The notes: a model not told the origin generated them from the letters alone. A stretch of 7,971 nt of DNA from Bacillota bacterium (GCA_028287415.1 JAQBPS010000606.1:1-7971); one strand, 5' to 3'. Shown: positions 1-6,405, counted from the first letter of the stretch. A program made the numbers and translations.

Positions 1-127
1 ATACCATTGATGGAGCGATGCACACAGCACCGTCGCCCCTCAATTGGCTTGGCTGTGTGTTCGCGACAGGGCAGGTAGCCCACAGTGTCGAACACCTGGT
101 GTATCTGCCCGGAGTGATCGCCGCGGC
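1..127. other. Left-edge intergenic stretch, no gene recognised
   Basis: I see no supported gene here. In the reading frame of the next gene a stop (TGA at 115-117) closes the frame. Two small symmetries are visible: CACACAGC (21-28) against GCTGTGTG (52-59), and ACACC-T-GGTGT (92-102). Either could be a chance palindrome or part of the control region of the downstream gene. No clear -35/-10 pair was found. Confidence 0.4.
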
Positions 128-147
128 GGAGGAAGGGGCGTTGGTTT

Positions 148-1263
148 TTGGGTCGCACTGATGAGCCGAAGGATCGGGAGGCCGGGGACGGTACGGCGAG
201 CCCGTTGTCACGTAAGGAGCAGGGCGCCGCGGGCGAGCAGCGCAAGCCGGCCGGGAAGAAGCCGGCCAGGAAGAAGCCGGCCGGGAAGAAGCCGCCGGTC
301 AAGGGGGCTGGGGCTGGGGCTGGGGCGAAGGCGCCCCGTAAACCGTTTGGTAAGCCGGGTGGCAAGGGCGCGGGGGTGAGGGCCCAGGCCGACAAACCCG
401 GCGGGTTCGGCGGCAAGCCCCGGTTCGGCGGCAAGCCGACAGGGGTGGGTGCCAGGCTCGCGGGCAAGCGGTTTGGCCGCCCTGGTGATAAGCCGGCGGA
501 TGCAGTAATGGGTGATTTTGCAGAGCGGCCGTTGCGCGGCAACATGGGTAAGCGCGGCGGCATGCCCGGCGTTAATCCAGTGGGCGAGCGCGGTCTGAAG
601 CACCTGGGCAGGCCCAAGCCGTTCGGCACGCCAGGCGCCAGGTTCGCCGTTCAGCCCGACGGAAAGCCCCTGGGCAGGCCCGGCGCCAAGCCCCTGGGCG
701 CACCCGGCGCCAAGCCCCTGGGCAGGCCCGGTGCCAAGGCCCTGGGTGCACCCGGTGGCAAGCCTCTGGGCCGGCCCGGTGCCAAGGCCCTGGGTACACC
801 CGGTGGCAAGCCCGTGGGCGCACCCGGTGCCACGCCCGTGGGCGCACCCGGTGGCAAGCCCCTGGGCAGGCCCGGTGCCAAGCCCCTGGGTAGGCCCGCC
901 GCCCAGCCTGGTATTAAGCCCCTCGGCAGGCCCGGTGCCAAGGCGCCCATCCGGGCAGCCGCCAAGCGCCAGCCCGACCGCCCCGCCGAGGCGCTTTCTG
1001 CGCCCAAGCTCGACTCCCTCGCAGCGGCGAAGCTCGCCTGGCAGCCCACCCTGACTTGGTGCGTGAAGCAACTGCGGGTGACGCACAGCATGGACCCCGC
1101 CGTCCAGACTGCTGTGGAGCAGTTCCACAGCTGGGTCAAGGCCGTGGTGAGTGCGACCGATGCCGCTCAGTTCCGCGAAGCACAAAGTAAGGCCGTCAGC
1201 AGCGTGAGCGCGCATCAGTTCCTGCGCTGGGCCCCGTTGCCCTCCCCGCTCCCGTCACTTTAA
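148..1263 (+). CDS. Highly basic low-complexity protein with octapeptide tandem repeats
   Basis: A 371-residue protein of unknown function. The start is TTG at 148, preceded by GGAGGAAGGGG (128-138); an in-frame TGA at 115 excludes a longer form. Residues 20-60 are Lys/Pro/Ala-rich (KPAGKKPARKKPAGKKP), reminiscent of histone H1-like bacterial tails. Residues 60-172 are Gly/Lys/Arg/Pro-rich. Residues 173-264 are 11 units of a KPLGRPGA-type octapeptide. Residues from about 280 to 371 look different: a probable compact helical domain containing WQPTLTWCVKQL and AVEQFHSWVKAVV. No signal peptide or membrane segment is visible. The high positive charge suggests binding to nucleic acid or another polyanion, or a structural (for example spore or envelope) role; this is inference. 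It is a single gene with its own terminator. Codon phase is kept throughout the repeat, which supports real coding; the long open frame on the other strand is a compositional shadow. Confidence 0.8.
   Translation: MGRTDEPKDREAGDGTASPLSRKEQGAAGEQRKPAGKKPARKKPAGKKPPVKGAGAGAGAKAPRKPFGKPGGKGAGVRAQADKPGGFGGKPRFGGKPTGVGARLAGKRFGRPGDKPADAVMGDFAERPLRGNMGKRGGMPGVNPVGERGLKHLGRPKPFGTPGARFAVQPDGKPLGRPGAKPLGAPGAKPLGRPGAKALGAPGGKPLGRPGAKALGTPGGKPVGAPGATPVGAPGGKPLGRPGAKPLGRPAAQPGIKPLGRPGAKAPIRAAAKRQPDRPAEALSAPKLDSLAAAKLAWQPTLTWCVKQLRVTHSMDPAVQTAVEQFHSWVKAVVSATDAAQFREAQSKAVSSVSAHQFLRWAPLPSPLPSL
664..939 (+). repeat. 24-bp tandem repeat encoding the KPLGRPGA octapeptide (11 units)
   Basis: Nine 24-base units (664-879) are followed by one 36-base unit carrying a four-residue insert (880-915) and a final 24-base unit (916-939). 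At protein level the units are KPLGRPGA, KPLGAPGA, KPLGRPGA, KALGAPGG, KPLGRPGA, KALGTPGG, KPVGAPGA, TPVGAPGG, KPLGRPGA, KPLGRPAAQPGI and KPLGRPGA. Arg and Ala/Thr alternate at position 5 in the first half, suggesting that 48-bp double units were duplicated. All units keep the reading frame, so copy-number change would alter protein length without disrupting it. Confidence 0.92.
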
Positions 1264-1273
1264 CGCCGACACA

Positions 1274-1306
1274 AAAAGCTGCACGCTATGAATGCGTGCA
1301 GCTTTT
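1274..1306 (+). terminator. Perfect 13-bp hairpin terminator, probably bidirectional
   Basis: AAAAGCTGCACGC (1274-1286) pairs without mismatch with GCGTGCAGCTTTT (1294-1306) around a 7-base loop. The 3' arm ends in a short T run followed by GTTG. It begins 11 bases after the TAA of the upstream basic repeat gene. The A-rich 5' arm gives a T run on the other strand, so it could also stop transcripts arriving from the convergent secreted-protein gene. Confidence 0.88.
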
Positions 1307-1372
1307 GTTGTGGTCCGGTCTGCAGTGATTTCCCATTGAACCAGCCACCGCTCCCGCCACATGCGCAGAGAA

Positions 1373-1408
1373 GGGCCGCAGGCTAACACCGCTATCAGTC
1401 TGCGACCC
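1373..1408 (-). terminator. Candidate hairpin downstream of the secreted protein gene
   Basis: On the minus strand GGGTCGCAG pairs with CTGCGGCCC (9 bp, one G-U) around an 18-base loop that may itself fold weakly. It lies 13 bases past the stop codon of the minus-strand gene ending at 1422. The following minus-strand bases (TTCTCT) are only moderately T-rich, so this may be a weak terminator backed up by the hairpin at 1274-1306. Confidence 0.45.
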
Positions 1409-1421
1409 TTACGCGCGTCCT

Positions 1422-1934
1422 TTACTGTCCGCTCTTGGGCTGGGTCTGCGGCGTGGTCTCATTCGTCCCGTGCTTGTGGGCCTGGCCACGGTTCTGGAAC
1501 TGCTGCAGGATCTTGTCGGCCTTCGCCTGAGTCAGCTTGCCTGCCTTGACCGCAGTGTCCAGCTTCGCCTTCAGCTGATCAGCAGTCATATTCTTGTCGA
1601 AGAACTGGCGGTCGCCCTTCGCACCGCCCTCGCCGAAGTGATCCCCGCGCTTGGCGAGTTGGTCGGCCTGTGCCTGGGTCAGCTTGCCGTCCTTGACCGC
1701 CTGGTCGATCAGGGCCTTCTCGTCTGCCTTCAGCTTGGTCATCGCAGACTGACGGAGGTTGAACAGCTGGCTGACCACGTCCGCCTGATTCTGCGTGATC
1801 TTGCCCGCCTGGACCTGGCTCTGAAGTTTATCGGCCAGCTTCGACGGCAGGTTCGCCGCCATGGCGCCGCCGGTCAGCAGCGCACCCGACACCAGCACCG
1901 CACCCGCAATGGCACCCAAACGCTTCATGTTCAT
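1422..1934 (-). CDS. Secreted small helical protein with three AGKLTQAQAD-like motifs (DUF2680-like)
   Basis: A 170-residue exported protein of unknown role. Three in-frame ATGs exist (first bases at 1943, 1934 and 1928). GAAAGGG at 1950-1944 touches the first but is 9 bases from the second, so 1934 is chosen. Residues 1-26 form a Sec signal peptide (MNMKRLG, a hydrophobic run, then cleavage near AMA|A). There is no lipobox Cys. The mature part is Lys/Gln/Asp/Ala-rich and helical, with QAGKITQNQAD (42-52), KDGKLTQAQAD (81-91) and KAGKLTQAKAD (130-140). This 'GKLTQ-QAD' turn between helices is typical of DUF2680-type secreted proteins of Firmicutes, whose function is not established. The tail (151-170) is hydrophilic and probably disordered. 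It is transcribed alone, convergent with the basic repeat protein and divergent from the dehydrogenase. The family assignment is by motif resemblance only. Confidence 0.85.
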   Translation of the reverse strand: MNMKRLGAIAGAVLVSGALLTGGAMAANLPSKLADKLQSQVQAGKITQNQADVVSQLFNLRQSAMTKLKADEKALIDQAVKDGKLTQAQADQLAKRGDHFGEGGAKGDRQFFDKNMTADQLKAKLDTAVKAGKLTQAKADKILQQFQNRGQAHKHGTNETTPQTQPKSGQ

Positions 1935-2040
1935 TTTTACCATCCCTTTCTGGTTTTAATTGGACTGGGTACATGATCTCATGATGCCCCGCTTCCCTGA
2001 GAGTTGGCTTAGAAAGGTGTGAACAAAGTGTTGCGAGTGA

Positions 2041-2059
2041 GCCAATAGATATCATTGGC
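2041..2059. promoter_or_regulatory. Inverted repeat GCCAAT-N7-ATTGGC, possible operator
   Basis: Perfect 6-bp arms (2041-2046 and 2054-2059) flank AGATATC. The site lies in the divergent gap between the secreted protein gene (-) and the acyl-CoA dehydrogenase gene (+), where a regulator of either gene could bind. No convincing -35/-10 pair was found for the dehydrogenase, so its promoter cannot be placed. In the same gap CATGAT occurs twice (1972-1977 and 1980-1985). Confidence 0.3.
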
Positions 2060-2145
2060 AGGTGCTGGCATCACTATGCTTCCAGTTTGAAGGAAAATGG
2101 CGCTTGCCTTCCGAACTCATGGGGCATAAGAGGAGGGGATGGCGC

Positions 2146-3306
2146 GTGCAGTTTGAATTCACCCCTGAGCAACAGGAACTAGTCGCCCTGGCCCGGCGCA
2201 TCGCCCGTGAGCAGGTAGCGCCCCGGGCGGCAGCGATTGATGAGGTCGGCGAGTACCCCGAGGAGATCTTCCGGGCTTTCCGCGACGCCGGACTGCTCGG
2301 CGTGGGTGTGCCCGAAGCGTATGGCGGCGCCGGCATGGGCACGCTGGGGCTCGGCTTGGCTGTGGAGCAGGTGGCGCAGTACTGCTGCGCCTCCGGGCTC
2401 ATGCTGCTGCTGACGAAACTCCCGCTGATGCCGATCATGCTCGGCGGCACCGAGGAGCAGAAGCGGCATTATGCCGGGGGCACCGCCGATGGCAGCCTGC
2501 GCGGCGCCTTCTGCCTGAGCGAGCCTGACGCCGGCTCTGACGCTGCCAATATCCAGACCCGGGCCGTCAGGAAGGGCGACCAGTACATCATCAGCGGCAC
2601 CAAGAACTGGATCTCCGGCGCCGGCCAAGCCGACTTCTTCACGGTCGCGACCAAGACCGACCCCGCGGCCGGCGCCCGTGGTATGTCGGTCTTCGTGGTA
2701 GAGCGCGGCACCCCCGGCCTCACCGTCGGCAAGAAAGAGCGCAAAATGGGCGTCAAGGGTGTGCCCATCCACCAGGTAGTCTTCGATGAGGTTGCCGTCC
2801 CCGCTTCCGCCATGCTCGGCCAGGAGCATCAGGGCTTCAAGGTGATCATGGGCACGCTCAACTCCGTCCGGCCGGTCGTTGCCGCCCGCGGGCTGGGCCT
2901 TGCCGAAGGCGCGATGATGTACGCCCTTGATTACGCCCGCCAGCGCAAGACATTCGGCAAACCGATTATTGAGCATCAGGGCCTCCAGTGGATGCTGGCA
3001 GATCTGGCCGTACGGCTGGAGGGGGCCCGCCTGCTTACCTACCGCGCCGCGATCGAGGTTGATCAGGGCCACACCGGCAAGGCGGATGCGTGGAAGCTGT
3101 CCGCCGCCAAGCTGAGTGCCACCGACCTGGCGGTGCAGGCCGCCACGGATTGCCTGCAGATCATGGGCGCGGCCGGCTACATGCAGGATTACCCGATGGA
3201 GCGGCACTACCGTGATGCCAAGCAGTTGCAGATCGTGGAGGGCACGAGCCAGATCCAGAAGAACGTGATCGGGCGGGCACTTCTGGAAGGGGATCTTCAC
3301 TGGTGA
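2146..3306 (+). CDS. Acyl-CoA dehydrogenase (FAD-dependent, short/medium-chain type)
   Basis: A cytoplasmic flavoenzyme that introduces the 2,3-trans double bond into acyl-CoA and passes electrons to electron-transfer flavoprotein. GTG at 2146 is chosen as start because AGGAGGGG (2131-2138) lies 7 bases upstream and the protein then begins MQFEFTPEQQELVALARRIA, the normal family N-terminus. It gives 386 residues, the usual length; the frame is open back to an ATG at 2062 but that extension has no family character. Residues 123-132, CLSEPDAGSD, are the FAD/substrate-binding signature; IVEGTSQIQ (363-371) supplies the expected catalytic base Glu365; QIMGAAGYMQDYPMER is the second family signature with Ala for the usual Gly/Ser. 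The substrate chain length cannot be read reliably; the sequence resembles butyryl/short-chain enzymes. It is first in a two-gene operon, with no etf or thiolase genes in view. Confidence 0.95.
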   Translation: MQFEFTPEQQELVALARRIAREQVAPRAAAIDEVGEYPEEIFRAFRDAGLLGVGVPEAYGGAGMGTLGLGLAVEQVAQYCCASGLMLLLTKLPLMPIMLGGTEEQKRHYAGGTADGSLRGAFCLSEPDAGSDAANIQTRAVRKGDQYIISGTKNWISGAGQADFFTVATKTDPAAGARGMSVFVVERGTPGLTVGKKERKMGVKGVPIHQVVFDEVAVPASAMLGQEHQGFKVIMGTLNSVRPVVAARGLGLAEGAMMYALDYARQRKTFGKPIIEHQGLQWMLADLAVRLEGARLLTYRAAIEVDQGHTGKADAWKLSAAKLSATDLAVQAATDCLQIMGAAGYMQDYPMERHYRDAKQLQIVEGTSQIQKNVIGRALLEGDLHW

Positions 3307-3836
3307 ACGCCCCGCTCTGGCTCCAGCTTGCGACAGCCTCGGCGGTCACGTTCGCCCTGGCGATGTTGGTCATCCTCATCTACCGCAGCGCCTCGCGCCA
3401 CGAGGCGGAGGAGCGGAGCTATGAGATGCACGTCACGCCATATGTGCGCCGCCCGGCTCTGCTCTCGCCGGCGGAGCAGGTGCTCTACGGTCGGCTCCAC
3501 CAGGCGAGCGGACCGGAGTTTCACATCTGCCCGAAGGTGCGGTTGCCCGATGCCGCCGAGGTGCGGGGCGATGCGCTGGAGTGGCAAAACGCCTGGAACC
3601 GGATCGCAGCCAAGCATCTCGACTTCCTGTTGGTTTCGGTTGACACCTGGCAGCCCATGCTGGCTGTGGAGCTGGAGGACACCGGGGACCGCCAGCGGCT
3701 CGATGATCTGATGGAGCGGGCCCTGGTAGCTGCTGGGCTGCCAATCTTGCGGATCAAGGCCCGCACGGACTACGATCCCATCTGGCTGCGGCAGGAGATT
3801 GATGTGAAGCTGAATCCGATTGCCCGCCGTGCGTGA
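3303..3836 (+). CDS. Membrane-anchored DUF2726-like protein (nuclease-like fold)
   Basis: A 177-residue protein. The GTG start (3303) overlaps the dehydrogenase stop as GTGA, with GGAAGGGGA at 3285-3293 as SD, so translation is probably coupled. Residues 7-27 form one membrane segment (LQLATASAVTFALAMLVILI), leaving the rest probably on the cytoplasmic side. From residue 46 the chain follows the DUF2726 pattern: YVRRPALLSPAEQVLYGRL, then a 'CPKVRLPD' strand (76-83), HLDFLLVSVDTWQPMLAVELED (105-126), and AAGLPILRIKA (143-153). DUF2726 is regarded as a PD-(D/E)xK nuclease-like domain. Asp107 and Glu123 fit the acidic positions, but the following residue pair is Leu-Glu rather than x-Lys, so activity is uncertain. 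A functional link with acyl-CoA oxidation is not evident. An alternative reading is a non-catalytic nucleic-acid-binding or structural protein. Confidence 0.85.
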   Translation: MNAPLWLQLATASAVTFALAMLVILIYRSASRHEAEERSYEMHVTPYVRRPALLSPAEQVLYGRLHQASGPEFHICPKVRLPDAAEVRGDALEWQNAWNRIAAKHLDFLLVSVDTWQPMLAVELEDTGDRQRLDDLMERALVAAGLPILRIKARTDYDPIWLRQEIDVKLNPIARRA

Positions 3837-3844
3837 TAAAGACC

Positions 3845-3875
3845 GCCCCGGCCCTCATTTACCGAGGGTCGGGGC
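3845..3875. terminator. 12-bp GC-rich hairpin between convergent genes
   Basis: GCCCCGGCCCTC (3845-3856) pairs with GAGGGTCGGGGC (3864-3875), with one G-U, around the loop ATTTACC. It starts 8 bases after the stop codon of the DUF2726-like gene and ends 8 bases before the stop of the convergent lipase gene, so it can serve both. The plus-side tail (TGTTGCG) is poor in T; the minus-side tail (GGTCTTTAT) is slightly better. Confidence 0.7.
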
Positions 3876-3883
3876 TGTTGCGC

Positions 3884-5560
3884 TTAGTTCTGGCCCCGCC
3901 AGCTGCCCCGCTGCTCGGGCGCAACCGATGCGAAGGAGTTGGCCAGGCTGCGTTCGAAGGCCGTGCCGTCCGGCAGGGTGCCAGTCATCGTCACCGATGC
4001 ATTGTAGATGCCGTTGCGGGCCGGCTGCACGTTGACGTTTGCCGTGTGCCCGCCGGTCGCGGGCGTGAAGTTGATGTTCTCGCCCTGCTGCTCGCCGCTC
4101 ATTTTCACGACGCCTTCCACCCGGCTCGACGCAGGGGTACGGGCGCCCCGGAATCCCGCGGCCAGCGCACGCTTTCCGCCCGGCGCGGCCACCGTCTGGC
4201 CGGCATCAAGCGTCGCCTCCAGGTCGCTGTCAAGGGCGGCGATCATCAGATAACCGGCCCGGGCGCCCGACGCAGTGCTGAGCGCCCAGGAACCCGAAGC
4301 GGGGGTCTTGACCGTTACATGGCCCGTCCAGGTACCGCCAAAGATCTGGTCCGCCGGCACCTGATCCGACATGGTGACGGCATGCGCCTTGCCGTCCGGC
4401 CCGGTGATCGTCGCCGAGAAGTCCGGATTCGAGGCGTAGATGGTGAAAGTGGCGCTGCGCACGCCCGACTCGAGCGGGAAGGCCGGGGACTCGGCGGTGC
4501 CCGTGACCTCGCCGCCCCGGAGGATGAGGTTGCCGGGGGAGTCTGGTGCGGCGGCGTTGCCTGCTCCGAGCCCGGCCGCAGCGCGCGCCGGCCCGGTGCC
4601 GGCAGCAGCGCGCGCCGGCCCGGTGCCGGCAGCAGCTAACAGGCCGCCCATCGCCACAGCGGGGGGCACATCGGCGGTGCGGATCACAGGCATGAAGTAG
4701 GACCAGGTGCGGCTGCCCATCTTGATCTCGTCATGGTCCCAGTAGCCTTCCTTCAGGTGGGTGCCGCCCGGGATCCGGGTGGAGCCCACGGGTACCACCC
4801 CGTCATCTTCACCGCCGATGAAGGCACAGCTATACCAGATGGCGGTGAAGAGCGGTCCGCACTTATATCCCGACAGCGTGTAGTAGGGGGTCGGATCCTT
4901 GCCATCGGTGACCGAACGGAAGTAGTTCATGTAGCCTGTCTGCATGGAGTAGGTCGCATCGTTCTGTGCCCCGAAGATCTCCGCCAGCCACCAGGTCCAC
5001 GTGGAGTATGCGTAGTCAGCCAGAGGGGTCCCGTGATGTGGCGAGCCGAGGGTGACCACACGGCTCACCTTGCCGGCTGCGCCATAGTGGGCAAGGGCTG
5101 CGTTCGTGTCGACGCCGCCCTTGGAGTGGGCAACGACGGTCAGCTTGGCTACGCCGAAGTGGCTGCGGACCTTGTCGATGAGCGTGTTCAGCAGGGCGCC
5201 GTTGTCCCACATCATTTTGTCGCCGTACAGGTCGACAAACGCGGTGCGGTAGCCGTTGTTATAGGCGTAGGTGTACATATCATTGGTGCCGTGATAACTG
5301 GTCGTGCCCCACCAGGTCTCGGCGCAGGAGCCCATGCCGTGCACGAACAGCAGGACCGGCTTGGTGTAGTCGACATTAGGCGGCGTGGCGCCGAGGTACC
5401 AGCTGCCGGGCGTGCCGCAGGGGGTCCCGCCGCCCATGATGCTGATGCCCTGGAGGGCAGGGGTGGGCGGTGCCTTTACAGTGCCGGCACCGGCCGCATG
5501 CGGGAGAATTGTAATCGCCAGCAGGGTCAGCACAATCCAGAGGGAAAGACGCCTTCGCAA
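3884..5560 (-). CDS. Secreted lipase/esterase, alpha/beta-hydrolase fold with C-terminal beta domain
   Basis: A 558-residue exported hydrolase of ester substrates, probably triacylglycerols or similar lipids; the exact substrate is not readable. The start is TTG at 5560 with AGAGGTGGG (5574-5566) 5 bases upstream. Residues 1-25 are a Sec signal peptide (RRR, hydrophobic core, cleavage near AGA|GT). Residues 60-295 are the catalytic domain: HGMG (74-77) for the oxyanion hole, AHSKGG (144-149) with nucleophile Ser146, EDDGVV with probable Asp253, and WDHDE with probable His276. Cys48, 79, 234 and 245 could form disulfides. A flexible Ala/Gly/Pro linker (about 302-340) holds two identical AAAGTGPAR copies. 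Residues 341-558 are beta-rich and may contain two sandwich modules ending in GIYNASVTMTGTLPDG, perhaps for substrate or surface binding. It is preceded by its own promoter-like region, so it is likely monocistronic. Confidence 0.92.
   Translation of the reverse strand: MRRRLSLWIVLTLLAITILPHAAGAGTVKAPPTPALQGISIMGGGTPCGTPGSWYLGATPPNVDYTKPVLLFVHGMGSCAETWWGTTSYHGTNDMYTYAYNNGYRTAFVDLYGDKMMWDNGALLNTLIDKVRSHFGVAKLTVVAHSKGGVDTNAALAHYGAAGKVSRVVTLGSPHHGTPLADYAYSTWTWWLAEIFGAQNDATYSMQTGYMNYFRSVTDGKDPTPYYTLSGYKCGPLFTAIWYSCAFIGGEDDGVVPVGSTRIPGGTHLKEGYWDHDEIKMGSRTWSYFMPVIRTADVPPAVAMGGLLAAAGTGPARAAAGTGPARAAAGLGAGNAAAPDSPGNLILRGGEVTGTAESPAFPLESGVRSATFTIYASNPDFSATITGPDGKAHAVTMSDQVPADQIFGGTWTGHVTVKTPASGSWALSTASGARAGYLMIAALDSDLEATLDAGQTVAAPGGKRALAAGFRGARTPASSRVEGVVKMSGEQQGENINFTPATGGHTANVNVQPARNGIYNASVTMTGTLPDGTAFERSLANSFASVAPEQRGSWRGQN
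4579..4632 (-). repeat. Two identical 27-bp copies in the lipase linker
   Basis: Bases 4579-4605 and 4606-4632 are identical 27-base units, encoding on the minus strand two in-frame nine-residue copies of an AAAGTGPAR-type sequence. They sit exactly between the catalytic and C-terminal domains of the secreted lipase. Perfect identity at DNA level suggests a recent duplication that lengthened the linker by nine residues. Confidence 0.9.
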
Positions 5561-5613
5561 AGAGACCCACCTCTATCCCATAGAATGTAGGTCTATATTC
5601 GAAATAATGATAT

Positions 5614-5644
5614 ATTATCCTGTTGTCCGATGTTTGTTCGGCAA
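5614..5644 (-). promoter_or_regulatory. Candidate promoter for the lipase gene
   Basis: On the minus strand TTGCCG (5644-5639) is a possible -35 and GATAAT (5619-5614) a possible -10, with a 19-base spacer, slightly long. The surrounding 5575-5660 is much more AT-rich than the neighbouring genes. The heptamer TAGGTCT occurs twice (5588-5594 and 5648-5654), and CAAAGA-TAGG-TCTTTG (5642-5657) is an inverted repeat overlapping the -35, a possible operator. Confidence 0.4.
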
Positions 5645-5660
5645 AGATAGGTCTTTGGTC

Positions 5661-6290
5661 CTAATCCCGCCGTACAGGGGCGAATTGGCGGGCCATCTCG
5701 ACGTATGCCGCCCGAAACCAGGGGTGGATCACCGCCATCTGCCCCCGACGTTGCCAGCCCCAGTCGAGGAAGCACCAGACCGCCCGGTTGAGCGACTCAT
5801 CCAGCGCCGCAGCCATCTCATGGCGATACGGCGCGTGCTCTGGGTCCCAGGAGAGCTTGTCGGCTGCGAAGAGCACGCGGTCGAGGAGGGTCGCCCCCGC
5901 TCTGAGAGTTGTGTGGCAGCGCATGGCCGCCAGTACTTGCGGGTCTGTGACCGCGAAGAATTGCTGAGCAAAGATGGCTGAGAGCTTGCCGTGAAGCATC
6001 CCCGGGGCCTGTCGCTCCGCCGGGAGCAGCTCCAGGCCGGCGGATTCGGCAGCAGAGAGCATCTCAACTGCTGGCAGGACCAGGCTGATGTCATGCAGCC
6101 ACGCGGCAGTGAGGGCGGCCGCGCGGTCGACGCCCACCCGGTCCGCAATCTGTCCGGCCTGCGCCGCCACCCGTTCAACATGGTCGGCGATGCCGGCCAG
6201 GCCGTGGTGCCGGAGGAAGGCGGGGGCGTCCACGGACAGGTCCCCGGTTAGCGTGAAGTCCGCGGTCAGGCTGGTCACGAAATCAGGCAT
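5661..6290 (-). CDS. HD-domain phosphohydrolase, YqeK-like
   Basis: A 209-residue cytoplasmic protein. ATG at 6290 is preceded by AGGAGT (6304-6299), 8 bases away. The metal-binding pattern of the HD superfamily is complete: His37 (DHVERV), His66-Asp67 (AAWLHDISL), His100 (MLHGKLSA), His126 (MRCHTTLRAG) and Asp144 (FAADKLSWDP). The order and spacing, especially LHG...CHTT...LDRVLFAADK, match the YqeK family, which symmetrically hydrolyses diadenosine tetraphosphate to ADP. The usual YqeK neighbours (nadD, rsfS) are absent and the protein has an extended C-terminus (CFLDWGWQRRGQMAVIHPWF), so it may be a paralogue acting on a different nucleotide. It lies downstream of the unrecognised 6406-6972 gene, separated by a hairpin, and upstream of the lipase. 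Confidence in the HD fold is high; in the substrate it is moderate to low. Confidence 0.9.
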   Translation of the reverse strand: MPDFVTSLTADFTLTGDLSVDAPAFLRHHGLAGIADHVERVAAQAGQIADRVGVDRAAALTAAWLHDISLVLPAVEMLSAAESAGLELLPAERQAPGMLHGKLSAIFAQQFFAVTDPQVLAAMRCHTTLRAGATLLDRVLFAADKLSWDPEHAPYRHEMAAALDESLNRAVWCFLDWGWQRRGQMAVIHPWFRAAYVEMARQFAPVRRD

Positions 6291-6364
6291 GTGCGATCAC
6301 TCCTGTGCCCGTATGCCCTTTCGACGGCGGGTACCTGGCTCCGGTTCCACGTATGTGAAGGTGA

Positions 6365-6401
6365 GAAGCCCCCGTGACGGCCATTACGTCAAGGGGGCTT
6401 C
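6365..6401 (-). terminator. Hairpin after the unrecognised minus-strand gene
   Basis: GAAGCCCCC (6365-6373) pairs with GGGGGCTTC (6393-6401). After one mismatch TGACG (6375-6379) pairs with CGTCA (6387-6391), leaving the loop GCCATTA. It starts four bases beyond the stop codon of the minus-strand gene. The following minus-strand sequence (TCACCTTCAC) has no T run, so termination may be partial and the HD-domain gene could receive readthrough. Confidence 0.7.
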
Positions 6402-6405
6402 CAGC

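Noticed and set aside
208..1215. Long minus-strand open frame (335 residues) opposite the basic repeat protein
   Set aside because: It is the antisense of a GC-rich 24-bp repeat, where stops are rare in all frames. The plus-strand gene has the SD and a terminator after its stop.
1470..1976. Plus-strand 168-residue frame opposite the secreted protein gene
   Set aside because: The minus-strand product has a clear signal peptide and repeated motif; the plus frame is Leu/Arg-rich antisense with no SD and no family character.
2179..3300. Minus-strand 373-residue frame opposite the acyl-CoA dehydrogenase
   Set aside because: The plus strand encodes a textbook dehydrogenase with both signatures; the minus frame is compositional.
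4733..5590. Plus-strand frames opposite the lipase (285 and 268 residues in two parts)
   Set aside because: They are antisense of a well-supported hydrolase with a complete catalytic triad.
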